Source of the DNA: Hemileia vastatrix
Taxonomy: Eukaryota > Basidiomycota > Pucciniomycetes > Pucciniales > Zaghouaniaceae
Length of the DNA: 64,000 bases
Reading direction: 5' to 3'
Assembly: GCA_030280995.1 (NCBI GenBank)
Contig: JASXTE010000014.1
Span: forward strand, 29,485,650 to 29,549,649
Position 1 is the stretch's first letter. Each line of letters opens with the position of its first letter. The translations under genes were made by a program, and so were the position numbers. Positions 1 through 10,981 of this stretch are shown piece after piece. A model generated the notes under the pieces. The model was not told the DNA's origin. It worked only from the letters and a program-made list of their open reading frames with translations, and ran no database searches.

Positions 1-409
1 ACCAGACATCTGGTTCACCATTTATTCCCTATGATTCTAAGGAAAGATTCCTGAGAAGTCCTGAAAAACTGTCTAAACCTGGGTGAGATAGGCTAAGAAG
101 TGTGGATGTTGTACTTGGGGGTATGAAGTACTTGAGGCCTTCTTGGAAGATGGTAACGTTTCCTGGCCATTTTTGATAAAAAAAGAAAATATTCTTCAAG
201 ATCAGAATCGGAATTGAAATCAGAGTCCAAGAGGAGATCAATAGCTATGAAAGTCATTTCTTGATGTAGCTTATCATGATTTGAGAGCAAGGAAGGCATG
301 ACTCTTATATGGTATAAAAGTGTAAATGATGTATGATTTTCTGATTTATGAAGTGTTATTCTGTGGAGTGCTGTGTATGAATGAGATGATGCTGAAAAAT
401 CAGTGAAAT
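1..409 (-). pseudogene. PIF/Harbinger nuclease, N-terminal fragment (element A1)
   Basis: Reading leftwards from about 270, the sequence encodes the start of the same protein as the Harbinger nuclease at 27786-28356. Both open with MTF(I/M)A followed by LLLDSD, an acidic stretch, and KMA(R/T)KRY. The frame shifts near residue 50, and homology continues off the left edge with an HPGLDSFSGLLRNLSL-like stretch. The catalytic DDE domain lies outside the window. The upstream noncoding part (to 409) also matches the 5' region of the 27472 element, and stops at an insertion junction. The element resumes at 13471 with its terminal repeat. Seen: homology and the split. Inferred: one Harbinger copy opened by later insertions. 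Confidence 0.6.
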
Positions 410-741
410 CCCTCTTTGCCCTCTCACATCTAATAGGGGGTAACAATTTTTACCAATCTGCAATTAAATTAATTGCAGATATAAATCATTATAACCCAAT
501 TATCTTCTGAAATTATTTTTGCTAATGATTGAGTTATTAGACATTTTACGTGTCAATGTTCACCTCTATCTGAAATTTTTATCCTCAATTTTTCATAACC
601 ACATCTTGGGCAACTTTCTGGGTGTGCCAGCCTCCTTACCTTGCTATGCACTCCCATCCTGTCTATTCATTCTATCCATTCAGAACCCCTCCCCATCCCA
701 TCTGGCTGTTTCTTCTCCTTTTCATCTTCAAATATCTTAAC

Positions 742-1272
742 ATGTCTTGTCATCATAGATCTTCTCAAAGGCAGCCTTCCCCCAGTTTTTTTTCAAATCC
801 CATTACTCCCTCTTTCCCCTGCTTAGCTGAGAAATCAAAGACCATTCAGCTAAAAAAAGATGGTCAAATCATACTTATCAACTGGCTGAAAATTAGAACT
901 AATTATGATTCTTGTTTTGGTACTCAGAATGAAACTAAAGTAGGATGACCCCCTGCATAAAAAGTAAATGGATATCTTCTAATGGCAAATGAATTACAAA
1001 ATAAGACAAAGGGAAGGATTGATCTTTTGCCTAAACATATGTCTAAACACTTCAAGCACTATCAAGCCAAATACAAGAAGGCTAAGACTCTTTCATATTC
1101 CACTGGTTTTGGTATGAAATTGAATGCTTAATGAAAATTTTTGATGACTATTTTTTTTATTTTGTACATATTTCATTCCAAATTTTTTTAGAAAGTTTTC
1201 TTAATAGAATTCATTAAAGCTAATAAGTCTGTTGAGGAAATTGACCGCCTTATGAAAATGTCTGATGACTAG
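742..1272 (+). pseudogene. Myb/SANT-like protein of Harbinger element B1 (decayed)
   Basis: The ATG at 742 opens MSCHHRSSQ, then a short Ser/Pro-rich part, then ILINWLKIRTNYDS, a tryptophan-led helix start typical of the Myb/SANT-like DNA-binding partner of PIF/Harbinger nucleases. It continues through KVNGYLLMANELQNKTKGRI and KHFKHYQAKYKKAKTLSYST. Two in-frame stops fall in a GWPPAS-like motif that is intact in the copy at 60741: a TGA replaces the Trp codon and a TAA replaces the Ser codon. After TGFG the coding sequence jumps, probably by deletion, to a short C-terminal piece ending at the TAG at 1270. The nuclease/Myb pairing is known for the superfamily. Assignment here rests on motif shape and location. 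Confidence 0.55.
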
Positions 1273-1734
1273 TTTTTTTTATTTTTTTCATTCATATTTT
1301 ATTCCAAATTTTTTCAAGTTAAAAATTTTAAACATCTTTTTTGAAAATTTGGAAATACCCTCCCTGAAATTTACCCTGGGAGGGGGTAAGAATTACCAAA
1401 TTTTCATTTTATTTCATAAATAATTAAGTAAATAAATTAAAAAAGGTAATTAAACAAGTAAAAGAATACCAAATAATATCTGCCAATGATTTCATGATCC
1501 AAGTCAAAGAAAACACATGAAAAGAATGGTATTATGAACTCATTCATAGAATATAATTGAATGAAAACCTTTATATAGCACATGGGCTCAATGGTGCAAT
1601 ACTTAAATTGATTGATTATCTTTAATAACTGATAGATTAAAAATTAATGAAATAAAAATAAAAATTTGGAAATACTTTAAATACTTTATTTAGAACCCCT
1701 CCCTAATGTTTTAGTAACCATTGAATCTTCATCC
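1273..1734. repeat. AT-rich spacer with a degenerate copy of the ~90-bp repeat
   Basis: Around 1335-1400 is one worn copy of a unit (AAATTTGGAAATACCCTCCC ... GGGTAAGAATTACC) that is repeated several times at 28360-28565 and 63125-63475, always between the Myb-like and Tet-like genes. The rest is AT-rich without a gene I can support. Confidence 0.45.
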
Positions 1735-2019
1735 CTTACCTTACTTACCTGGTTTATCAAACTTTTATTGATCAGAAAAGATTATCCAAAATGAGTAAAT
1801 TGTTTACAAAACTCCAATCCAGGAGGTGCCTTAGCAGTTTGATGATTATCTCTTTAAGAATTCCAAATTTCTTCCATAATCCCATTTCCTAAACCAAAGT
1901 GCATGATACATTTATGATCCAGAAAGTATAGTCCATTGCCTTTGATTTTAGCAGGTGAAGGGATTGGTCTTCTAGTAATAGGATTGATATAACAGAAAAT
2001 CCAAAAAGTAAACATATTA
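1735..2019 (-). pseudogene. Tet-like 2OG-Fe(II) oxygenase, C-terminal half (B1 copy)
   Basis: On the minus strand this encodes NMFTFWIFCYINPIT, RPIPSPAKIKGNGLYFLDH and HFGLGNGI, then a tail with DNHQTAKAPPGLE and FTHFG. It matches residue by residue the better preserved copy at 28623-29519. The DNHQT histidine fits the distal iron ligand of the double-stranded beta-helix fold. One stop follows the IWNS stretch. The first half of the gene lies at 10982-11140, because a MITE sits exactly at position 2020. The family call (Tet/JBP-like dioxygenase, abundant in rusts) comes from recalled family features, not from a search. Confidence 0.5.
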
Positions 2020-2078
2020 CACCACACAATATGGGGGCCAACTTGCTAGCAAGTCTGCAACCTTGGACCGAGACTCAC
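2020..2078 (+). mobile_element. Left end of a split MITE (continues at 10778)
   Basis: It starts CACCACACAATATGGGGG and contains the palindrome ACTTGCTAGCAAGT, like the intact copies at 21086 and 54699. It is flanked by TTA at 2017-2019, repeated at 10979-10981 after the other end. A Ty3 retrotransposon interrupts it after 2078. Confidence 0.85.
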
Positions 2079-2867
2079 TGTCAAGGGGTCCTTTTGGGTC
2101 TAGAAGTTTATTTGAGGTTTATACGAGGAAAATTGGGGATTTAATGAACTCTCAAAGTAAAGTACGTATTTTCTTATCAAATTGATTTATTTGCTCAAGT
2201 ATAAGAGGTAGGTTTTAATTATTAGTATAATTTATAGAATAGAATTACACTGTTGTAAATACTAAGCTTATAAAATATAGAAATAAGTATTGTTTTGTAA
2301 TTGTAGTAATAAGTAATTTGTGAATGAATGTTCTGAAAAGCACAAAGTAAGAGGCCTTTTATAGGCAAAACATGAGGGAATAAAATATACAGAATTTACA
2401 CCATATACTGTAAGAATGTGAGAAAAAGAATGACTAAAAGGAGTACATATATGATATAAGAAATAAATAAACTGGTACGTCAACAAGGGCATCAAATTGA
2501 TTAGCAATAAAGTTTGAGTTCCTTGGACTGTCACAATTAATTACACAATAATTAATTAATTATATTACTTTCACGGGATTCCAGATCTCTCACTGAGGTA
2601 ATATAATTGTTTTAAAGTTTTTTTATTATAATTTTATTATTAAATTCTATTCCCAGTCACTAATACCATTGAGCACGGTGTTAGGGAGTAAAATTGTAAG
2701 GGACATTTTATTTACACTAATTAATTATACTACTTATTGTACATAACTAGTTAATTGTAAGTAATAATTAAGTAGATAATTAATTATTAGTAAGAAGAAG
2801 GGGCGTGGCTTCAACTCAGTAAAATAATTAATTATTTTACCGGTTAAGTCTAGTAGCCTGGCTGACA
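2079..2867 (-). repeat. 3' LTR of Ty3-1
   Basis: It starts TGTCAAGGGG and ends GGCTGACA on the plus strand, giving TG...CA ends, and matches 9983-10772 over its whole length. The short reading frames inside are present in both LTRs and are not genes. Confidence 0.93.
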
Positions 2868-2880
2868 CTCCCTCACTCTA
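2868..2880 (-). other. Polypurine tract of Ty3-1
   Basis: On the minus strand, TAGAGTGAGGGAG directly precedes the TG of the 3' LTR, which is the expected plus-strand priming site. Confidence 0.75.
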
Positions 2881-2900
2881 AAAAAACAATAAAAAAAATG

Positions 2901-4679
2901 CTATGATTTTTTCTTTTTATACTTTTTTAGTAGAGTAGGAAGATTAGATATCTCCTTCCCAGGTATCCAAGAATCATATTCAGATGATTTATTCTTGAAT
3001 CTCAATAAGTATTCTGTACCTTTTTCAGCAGTGACTATTCTGTCATTTAGAATTTTCTCAATTTCTGCTGTTTCAGTGATTTCATTTGGGGTTTTCTTTG
3101 GTCTTCCCCTCCTTTTTGAAAATAAATCACTATTGGATGTGTAAGGTTTCAAAAGAGATATTGGAAAAACAGGATGTTTTCTGTCATATGGAGAATACAA
3201 AATAACCTCAACTGCATTATCTCCAATCATTCTTCTGACAACAAATGGACCAACAAATGGATCTTTCAATTTGTTATTACCTTGTAAGTTGAAGTGGACT
3301 GTAGAAATCAACACTTCATCACCTTTTTTAAAAGTGTATTCTTTATGGGATTTGTCCCATCTCTTCTTCTCATATTCAAATGATTTTTCAATACATTGTT
3401 GAGCATGATTTCTGCATAGTTGTTGCATTTGAAGAAAAGACTTTACACCAGGATGTATATCCAATTTAGGTATTTTGTTATTGAGAATTTGGGCAGGAGT
3501 ATTTGGAACATATCCAAGCCAGAGTTCAAAAGGCTTTCTTTGAGTAACAGAATGAACAGTGCTATTATAAGCAAATTCCAACCCAGGAAGTAAGGTAACC
3601 CAATCATGAGTGAATCTGTCATTATCTTTATACTCAAGGCCAAAGTCACAATACCTTCTAATCATTTCCTCTAAAGTCTGGATCATTCTTTCAGCTAAAC
3701 CATCAGTCTGTGGATGGTGGGAAGTAGAAAGTTTCAGATCACAACCACAAACATCCATCAGAGACATCCAAAATTCAGAAGTAAATTTAGGGTCTCTGTC
3801 AGAGATTATGGCTTTAGGAAAACCAGCAGTATTAAACATATGAGACCACCATAAGAAAGCTAATTCTTTAGTGGAAACATCCTTGTGGGTAGGGATAAAT
3901 TTACACATTTTTGTGAATCTGTCCACAATAACCCAACAAGAGTTATAACTGTCTTTACCAGCAATAGGTAATCCTGTTACAAAATCCATGTTTATTTTCT
4001 GCCATGGTGCATCAGGAGGTTCAATATGTTGCATTAATCCTGCTCTTTTACCAGTTAATCTTTTTGATTTTTGGTAATAATCACAAGACTCAACATATAA
4101 TTTTGTGTCTTCAGACATATTAACCCACCAAGCAGTGTTCTTAATTCTGATCATTGTTTTTTCAAGATCAAAATGTCCAGCCAATATTTCATCATGACAA
4201 ATTTTCAAGATGATTTCTCTCATAGAAGGAGGAATAACAATAACATTACTCAACTTTCTCCTATAATATAGATATCCTTCATCAATTGAAAATTTACCTT
4301 TTTCCAAAGCCTTCTGGTACTTTGGTGGAAGGGTTTTAATTAATGCTTGTATTGAAGCATTCTTTGGATCATTTAATATGGTGCATAGCTTTTTCAAGTC
4401 AGTGTCCTTATCATATGAATCCAGAATAAGCTGTAATAGCTCTTCCTCCATATCAACCACATATATCCCATGTATATGAATAATTTCATCCTCAGGATCA
4501 TAAGCAGGATTAGAGTCATTATTTGGTAAAGGTAACCTAGATAACATATCCACATTTGAGTGAACAATACCAGCCCTATGAATAATTGTCATTCTCCCTC
4601 TGTATTCTTGAACAGCCAACTGCCATCTGAACATATGTCTGTTTGGTGTTTTCAAGTTTAAAAGGGATTTAACTGCACT
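2901..4679 (-). CDS. pol: Ty3-1 pol, end of RNase H plus integrase and chromodomain-like tail
   Basis: This frame is the direct continuation of the upstream pol frame after one TGA at 4680-4682. It begins with the end of RNase H (SALKSLLNLKTPNRHM and a YRG...DMLSRLP segment). The integrase zinc region has its His residues, but the usual CxxC reads CDYY, so one cysteine is lost. The catalytic core shows D in NMDFVTGLP, D in AIISDRDPKF and E in DGLAERMIQTLEE, the DD35E set. Near the C-terminus IEKILNDRIV...EYLLRFKN...YDSWIP resembles a chromodomain, which in chromoviruses targets integration to chromatin. Integrase would act in the nucleus on the cDNA. The stop and the cysteine change suggest a defective copy. 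Confidence 0.88.
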   Translation of the reverse strand, partial: SAVKSLLNLKTPNRHMFRWQLAVQEYRGRMTIIHRAGIVHSNVDMLSRLPLPNNDSNPAYDPEDEIIHIHGIYVVDMEEELLQLILDSYDKDTDLKKLCTILNDPKNASIQALIKTLPPKYQKALEKGKFSIDEGYLYYRRKLSNVIVIPPSMREIILKICHDEILAGHFDLEKTMIRIKNTAWWVNMSEDTKLYVESCDYYQKSKRLTGKRAGLMQHIEPPDAPWQKINMDFVTGLPIAGKDSYNSCWVIVDRFTKMCKFIPTHKDVSTKELAFLWWSHMFNTAGFPKAIISDRDPKFTSEFWMSLMDVCGCDLKLSTSHHPQTDGLAERMIQTLEEMIRRYCDFGLEYKDNDRFTHDWVTLLPGLEFAYNSTVHSVTQRKPFELWLGYVPNTPAQILNNKIPKLDIHPGVKSFLQMQQLCRNHAQQCIEKSFEYEKKRWDKSHKEYTFKKGDEVLISTVHFNLQGNNKLKDPFVGPFVVRRMIGDNAVEVILYSPYDRKHPVFPISLLKPYTSNSDLFSKRRGRPKKTPNEITETAEIEKILNDRIVTAEKGTEYLLRFKNKSSEYDSWIPGKEISNLPTLLKKYKKKKS

Positions 4680-6476
4680 TCAGTCAGTGACAAGTTCAAA
4701 TTTCTGGTCATCTAGGTAATAATGAAGCTTTTCTAGAGCCCACACTACAGCTAAACATTCTAATTGAGTAGCACCATATTTCAATTCACTATTTCTCAAG
4801 GTTCTTGAAATATAACAAATTACTACTTCTGAAACTTTATCATTTATCACTTGTTTTTGATGGAGGGCAGCACCAAGACCAATGAAACTGGCATCAGTGT
4901 ACAAAACAAATGGTTGATTAAAGTCAGGTAAAGCAAGAATTGGTGCTGACATCAAACAGTGTTTCATAGTGTCAAAGGCTCTTTGTCTTTCACTATTCCA
5001 GACAAAAGCAACAACCTTTCTAGTTAATTGGGTAAGGGGTAAGGCTATGACTTGGTAATTTTTAATATACTGTCTATAGTATCCACACATTCCCAAAAAA
5101 CTTTGGAGCTCTCTTACTGTAGTAGGAGCCTTAACCTGTTGTATGGCTGCCACTTTGTTTTGGTCAACACATATCTGTAAGCCTGAAACAACATGACCAA
5201 GAACTTTTAAAGAATGGAAACCAAATTTACATTTCTTCAAAGCAAGTGTCATATTTATTTCATCCATTTTCTGGAACACTTTACACAGGTGGTTAAGATG
5301 GTCCTCTAATGTTTTTGAGAATATAATGATATCATCAATATAAACCATAAGCCATCCTTCAATTATCTCTTGATGGAATGTGTTATCCATGACTTTTTGG
5401 AAAACTGAAGGGGCATTTTTAGGGCCAAATGGCATCCTAATATACTTATAAATACCCATATGAGTAGCAATCATCAGAAAGTTCTGAGAATTTTTTTCCA
5501 CAGGTACCTGGTGATATCCTTTGTTACCATCCAAACAGCTGATATATTTAGCACCCTTTAAAGTAGCATGTATAGAGCTAATTCTAGGTAAAGGGTAGAT
5601 ATCATCAACAGTATAAGTATTTAGTGCTCTATAATCACCACATAACCTGGCTTTATCTTTCTCATAAGAAATTAGGACAGGTGAGATAACACAATATTTA
5701 GGTGTTTCAACTACCTTTTCAATAATATTCATTTTTAAAAGGGTAGAGATATTTTCTTCAATATCTTTTCTCTTTGTGGGAGAAGCAGGATAAGGCTTCT
5801 TCTTTAAACTAGGTGGTATATCAGTTAATGGGCAAGACAATGAAAGTTTCATTTCCTCTTTAACTATTCCCAGTTCATGTGACCCATGAGCAAAGGCCAT
5901 AGGAAAAGACTTTATCAAGTTAATGATGGAATCTTTATCCTCACCAGAAAGTTGTTCTCCAAAAGAGGCATTGTCAATTTCAGACAAAAGGGCATGCATC
6001 TCTTTTGTAGATCTTTCTTTACATTGAACCACAGAATTACATGTGTTCAATTCTGGTTTCAATAATTTTTTAGGGGAGGAAATCTTAAATTTTCTCTTCC
6101 CATTCATCCCCATTGTGAAACATTGGTTTGAGGGATCCAATTTTATGCCATACTTGGTTAAAATATCATTCCCTACAATAAACCAATTGCTTAAGTTATC
6201 ATTCTTCATGACAACAAAATCACAAGTAGCTCTTACAAAACCATGGTTATATTTAAAAAACACTGTGGCTTTGTATTTAACAATGGGGGACAAAACAGAG
6301 CCATAACCTCTCCAATTTTCAGATATGATAGGCATCAGTTTTGATTTATAGTCTTGATCCACTGAAGCAAGTGCTCTTTCAGAAACTACACTTCCTCCAG
6401 CTCCAGAATCCAGAACATCCTCAATGCTGGTTCGATTAATCAAGATGGTGCCTTGAGAGGGGCAATAACAATTGAG
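4680..6476 (-). CDS. pol: Ty3-1 pol, protease, reverse transcriptase and most of RNase H
   Basis: The open frame runs from the stop at 6477-6479 without needing an ATG. It starts with a retropepsin carrying VLDSGAGGSVVS and WFIVGNDILTKYGI. The reverse transcriptase follows with RLCGDYRALN, the motif-A aspartate in SCLDGNKGYHQ, FGPKNAPSVFQ, and the catalytic VYIDDIIIFS. RNase H starts at FVLYTDASFIGLGAAL and is cut at FELVTD by a TGA where the family has a His. Overlap with the gag frame at 6440-6476 puts pol one frame off gag, as in many Ty3 elements that frameshift. Confidence 0.9.
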   Translation of the reverse strand, partial: LNCYCPSQGTILINRTSIEDVLDSGAGGSVVSERALASVDQDYKSKLMPIISENWRGYGSVLSPIVKYKATVFFKYNHGFVRATCDFVVMKNDNLSNWFIVGNDILTKYGIKLDPSNQCFTMGMNGKRKFKISSPKKLLKPELNTCNSVVQCKERSTKEMHALLSEIDNASFGEQLSGEDKDSIINLIKSFPMAFAHGSHELGIVKEEMKLSLSCPLTDIPPSLKKKPYPASPTKRKDIEENISTLLKMNIIEKVVETPKYCVISPVLISYEKDKARLCGDYRALNTYTVDDIYPLPRISSIHATLKGAKYISCLDGNKGYHQVPVEKNSQNFLMIATHMGIYKYIRMPFGPKNAPSVFQKVMDNTFHQEIIEGWLMVYIDDIIIFSKTLEDHLNHLCKVFQKMDEINMTLALKKCKFGFHSLKVLGHVVSGLQICVDQNKVAAIQQVKAPTTVRELQSFLGMCGYYRQYIKNYQVIALPLTQLTRKVVAFVWNSERQRAFDTMKHCLMSAPILALPDFNQPFVLYTDASFIGLGAALHQKQVINDKVSEVVICYISRTLRNSELKYGATQLECLAVVWALEKLHYYLDDQKFELVTD

Positions 6477-8900
6477 TTATCCTCAATGCTCTTTATGATC
6501 TCAGCATCTTCAACTGTAGATAAAACATTATTATCAATATCAATAGTATTTAAATAATGAATATCCTCTTCCAGCATCAAGATTTCTTGTTGAGATTCAT
6601 ATGAAATATTGCTGGCACAATCACTTGACGTATCATCCAGTGCTACTGTGTCATCAGCATGCTCCTCTGTTTTTTCTACAAGATTTATCTTCTTGTCACA
6701 AACATGGCCTTTCTGCCAAGGCTTGTTGCACATGAAGCAAGTGTTTGTTGCATACTTTTTTGGTGCAACGGGGCAGAAGGTTTACCAACCTTTTCCAGAG
6801 GTTTCTGTTGGTAAGTGGAGGGTTTCTTCAAAGGGGTTCTAGGAATGAATCTTCTGGCATCATACTTGTTGTTTAGAAGGATCTAATTGCAAGTATTAAT
6901 GAAAGAAGAGGGTTCTCTGGAGAACTCAGTCATAGCCACTATCAAGTCTCTCAGAGACATTGGTAATTTATAAAGGATCCTGTCCTTCCATAACTCAAAC
7001 TCCATGTTTGGGTCCATTTCCCTTAAGATTTTTACAAGTTTCATTAAAAACTCAATAGTTTTATCAGTAGAAGAGCTATATCTAGTTTCCTCATACTGCC
7101 TTTGTTGAGCCATTCTGAACTTGGAGCCACCAAATTGTGCTTTAATCAATTTCTTCAAATCCTCCCATGAGTAGTCATTCCCATCCAGGAGAACAGATTC
7201 ATACCACATTAGGGCAACATTAGTAAACAAAGAAATTAACTTGGACACAATTTCCTCATCTGGTAGTTTGTAATAATTTTTTAAGTTATCAATTCTGCAA
7301 ATAAATTGTTGCCAATCAGAGGAAGAATCACCATCAAATGTTGGGTACTGGTCAAGTTATGGCCAATTCTTTTGATTTGAAGGATTCTCCTTAGTACAAG
7401 CTTGTTTCTGAGTAAGGAGCAGCTGTAACTTCTCTAGTTGGGCAGTAATATCATTGTTCAATCCCTCTGTCAAAGGTCCTGGTTCATCATTAATTTTTAA
7501 TGGAAACTCAGGGGTATCAACATGTATTTCTGGAACTGATTTACTTTTAGATGAACTAGCCACAGGTAACTCTGGAGAATCCTGTACTGTTTGTTCCTTC
7601 AAAGAAATCTCAGAATACTTTTGATCAATAAACAATGAGTTCAATTTCTCCTCAATGGTTGTTAGTCTATTTTTCAATCTTGGAAGACTAGATAAATTAT
7701 CATTAATTGTTGCAAAAGATAACTGATTCTTGTTTTGAAAAGATAAAAATAGTCATTCAATCTTTTCAGATTTATCTTATCTATCTCCACCTCCTGGAAA
7801 CAGGCAGATACAGTATCTTTTAGTTTAGACAAATCATTTTTTATATTTTGCCATAAAGCAACTTTCTTTTCATGGGTTGCCTTGTAATGAGACAATTAAT
7901 CAGAGACTCTCTGTGATTCACTTCTTAATGCTTGATAACCCTGATCAGTTAACAAACTATTATATCTCTGAGTCAATTGCATATTGTTCATTATATGGTT
8001 TTGTTTGGCAATAATATCTCTCAAGTACTCATTATTAATCTTTGCTACACCTGGAGTGTTTCTCAATAAGGAAACTGAGTAACTTTCCAGACTCTCATAG
8101 AACTCAGGGTCAAGAGTTTCATCAATTACAGCCATATCAGGGTTAATCATTGAGGTAGCAATTAAAAGTAATGGATTAGATACATGAGTTATTTGTCTAC
8201 TGCTCCCAGCCTCTACTGGTTTCAAGTTTTCTTCTTCCCTCTCAGATTTACCTGAAAGAACAGAATCAGCTACAAGAAATGGCACTTAAGAATCAATAGA
8301 GGGGCATACCAGGGTTTGATGGGTATGACCATATTGGGCTTTCTTCTTCTTTCGCCTCCTTGATAGGGGTGAGGAGGTGTGGGGTTGACCTGGTTGGGTC
8401 TTGACGGACCTGCCCGAGGTAACTGATGCTGATTTTGAGACAGGTAGTCCCACTGCCACTTGGACACTTCCACCTTTTCTTGGGACTGGGGAGCTAATTG
8501 TTGTTGATCCCTGAAAGGAAGAGGTTTCTTCTTCTCTTGAAGAAAGGTATCTATCCTTCTCACCTTTTCTTCCAGAGCATCTACCCTTGGCTTTAGTCTC
8601 AAGTTTTCTGTCCTTAGCTCCTTTATGTGAGTTGACAGATTCTTTACCTGTTGAGGCAATGGCATCTTTTTTATCCTGAAGCCTTTTGGAAGTTCTTCTG
8701 GTGGGTTTATCATAGGCTTCTGATCCTGAGTTGTGTCTACTAGGATTTCTACTTCTTCCATCTCTACATCCTGTTTGGGGCAAGGATTTATTAATCTGAG
8801 AAATTCTTCTTGTTAAAGGAGAACTTACAGAAGTAGGCTCATCATAAACAATCAAGTCTAGTTCCTCTTCACATGCAGCAGAACCACTTTGGTCAGTCAT
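6440..8900 (-). pseudogene. gag: Ty3-1 gag, decayed
   Basis: From an ATG at 8900 the minus strand encodes a polar, Ser/Arg-rich start (MTDQSGSAACEEELDL), a coiled part, and a capsid-like stretch (YPTFDGDSSSDWQQFI, VALMWYESVLLDGNDYSWED). A zinc knuckle of the CX2CX7HXC form follows (CFMCNKPWQKGHVC). In-frame stops lie at 8286, 7896, 7357 and in the ILLNNKYD region near 6880. Frame changes lie near 7740 and at a run of A bases near 6750. The zinc-knuckle form is common in chromoviruses. Gag would form the particle that packages the RNA, but this copy cannot make a full protein. Confidence 0.8.
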
Positions 8901-9009
8901 TTTAAGATTTAACTGAAATGAAGAAAAGAGACAATAAGATGGATTAGTCTTTTTAATTTTTAATTTTTATTTAACAGAAATAAAATAAAAATAATAATAA
9001 TAATATCTT

Positions 9010-9530
9010 TTTAGGATAAAAATCAACTAAATAAAATTAATTTATTAATTCAAAAAATAATTTAAAACCAGGATTATAATATAATCAACTGAAGAAATAA
9101 ATTAAAATTTTTATTAATAATTTTAATTAATTATTTTCAGGATTTAAATCAACTAATTTATTACCAGGACTTAATGTCAACTGAAGTAATTAAATATGAA
9201 TTTTATTAATTAAAAAAAATTTATTAAACTGATCACTTAACTACCAGGACTTAATGTCAACTGAAGTAATTAAATATGAATTTTTATTTAAAAAATTTTA
9301 TTAAACTGACACTCAACTACCAGGACTTAATGTCAACTGAAGTAATTAAATATGAATTTTTATTAATTAAAAAAAAATTTATTGAACTGATTACTTAACT
9401 ACCAGGACTTAATGTCAACTGAAGTAATTAAATATGAATTTAAAAAAAAAAAATTTATTGTCAGGACAATTTGTCAACTGGAACAAATAAAATTTAAATT
9501 AATCAGGACAAAAATTTCAACTGAAAATTG
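9010..9530 (-). repeat. Irregular tandem repeats in the Ty3-1 5' leader
   Basis: A core reading CAGGACTTAATGTCAACTGA recurs at about 9165, 9244, 9320 and 9402 with spacing near 76-82 bases. More degenerate copies (AGGA...TCAACT) extend to about 9010 and 9510. The array sits between gag and the 5' LTR and is almost pure A/T between cores. No protein is supported here. Confidence 0.75.
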
Positions 9531-9799
9531 TAATAATTAATATTAAAATATAATTATTTATTACTTCTGGGACTAAGAACACTATTGCTCTATTATTGTA
9601 AACCAGGAAAAATAAATAAAAAATATAATAATAAAATTAAATCCAAATTACCAGACACCTCCCCCTGTAAAATGAGCAAATTAATGCCACTTACAGAGTG
9701 CTGAGTAAAAGGAAAATATGTAGCAAATGAAAAGTGCAAAGTAACCCACAAATAGTAATATCAATAATTACCACAATATATACAACATTTAGTCAATAT

Positions 9800-9982
9800 A
9801 TGAACCTAATTTTTGGAGCGCGGTTTGATTCCTGTTTGCAGCAAAAAATTTTGTCACGTGACGTATGACGTTCGTCGTTTTTGTTGCTCTCTCGTCCTTA
9901 CAGGTACTCAAATGCCGATGGTCCCTTCCATTTACGCCCTCAAATCCCGAGGCGCCGTCGATAATTTGGGAAGGCCTCCAAT
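9800..9982 (-). promoter_or_regulatory. GC-richer block next to the Ty3-1 5' LTR (primer-binding region)
   Basis: This block stands out from the A/T leader. It contains TCACGTGACG, TGACG repeats and TCCCGAGGCGCCGTCG. Immediately inside the 5' LTR the minus strand reads TTGGAGGCCTTCCC, where a primer-binding site should lie, but I cannot match it to a known tRNA 3' end. Short reading frames here are not convincing genes. Confidence 0.4.
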
Positions 9983-10772
9983 TTTCAAGGGGTCTTTTTG
10001 GGTCTAGAAGTTTATTTGAGGTTTATACGAGGAAAATTGGGGATTTAATAAACTCTCAAAGTAAAGTACGTATTTTCTTAATCAAATTGATTTATTTGCT
10101 CAAGTATAAGAGGTAGGTTTTAATTATTAGTATAATTTATAGAATAGAATTACACTGTTGTAAATACTAAGCTTATAAAATATAGAAATAAGTATTGTTT
10201 TGTAATTGTAGTAATAAGTAATTGGTGAATGAATGTTCTGAAAAGCACAAATTAAGAGGCCTTTTATAGGCAAAACATGAGGGAATAAAATATACAGAAT
10301 TTGAACCATATACTGTAAGAATGAGAGAATAAGAATGACTAAAAGGAGTACATATATGATATAAGAAATAAATAAACTGGTACGTCAACAAGGGCATCAA
10401 ATTTATTAGCAATAAAGTTTGAGTTCCTTGGACTGTCACAATTAATTACACAATAATTAATTAATTATATTACTTTCACAGGATTCCAGATCTCTCACTG
10501 AGGTAATATAATTGTTTTAAAGTTTTTTTATTATAATTTTATTATTAAATTCTATTCCCATTCACTTATACCATTGAGCACGGTGTTAGGGAGTAAAATT
10601 GTAAGGGACATTTTATTTACACTAATTAATTATACTACTTATTGTACTTAACTAGTTAATTGTAAGTAATACTTAAGTAGATAATTAATTATTAGTAAGA
10701 AGAAGGGGCGTGGCTTCAACTCAGTAAAATAATTAATTATTTTACCGGTTAAGTCTAGTAGCCTGGCTGACA
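9983..10772 (-). repeat. 5' LTR of Ty3-1
   Basis: Full-length match to 2079-2867. The inner end is slightly degenerate (TTTCAAGGGG instead of TGTCAAGGGG). CTCAC at 10773-10777 is the target duplication. Confidence 0.92.
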
Positions 10773-10978
10773 CTCACCACAGATTGAACACACATTAAGC
10801 TATTGATAAAGGAGCCATAAAATCAGGGATGAACACCACTCAGAAGAACAGTTTTAGTTGTGTGTTCAAGTAGAGTTCAGTATGGTTTCAGTATGAGTTC
10901 AGTCTGAGTTCCATCTGTGTTCCATCTGAGTTCAGGTTAAGGACTTGCTAGCAAGTCCACCCCCTATATTGCATAGTG
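10773..10978 (+). mobile_element. Right part of the split MITE
   Basis: It resumes the MITE after the retrotransposon (CTCACCACAGATTGAAC) and ends ACTTGCTAGCAAGTCCACCC ... TAGTG, followed by the TTA target copy at 10979-10981. Confidence 0.87.
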
Positions 10979-10981
10979 TTA

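Larger units (their letters stand above)
2079..10772 (-). mobile_element. Chromodomain Ty3/Gypsy LTR retrotransposon (Ty3-1)
   Basis: Two LTRs of about 790 bp begin TGTCAAGGGG and end GGCTGACA. They enclose, on the minus strand, a decayed gag, protease, reverse transcriptase, RNase H, integrase and a chromodomain-like tail. CTCAC is duplicated at 2074-2078 and 10773-10777, inside the MITE. A polypurine tract lies next to the 3' LTR (2868-2880 region). The LTRs differ at roughly 16 sites (about 2%), so this insertion is older than the one at 40101. Gag has several stops and pol has one. Confidence 0.93.

Noticed and set aside
2268..2534. 88-codon minus-strand frame, repeated at 10173-10439
   Set aside because: Both copies are inside the two LTRs of Ty3-1 and are open only by chance.
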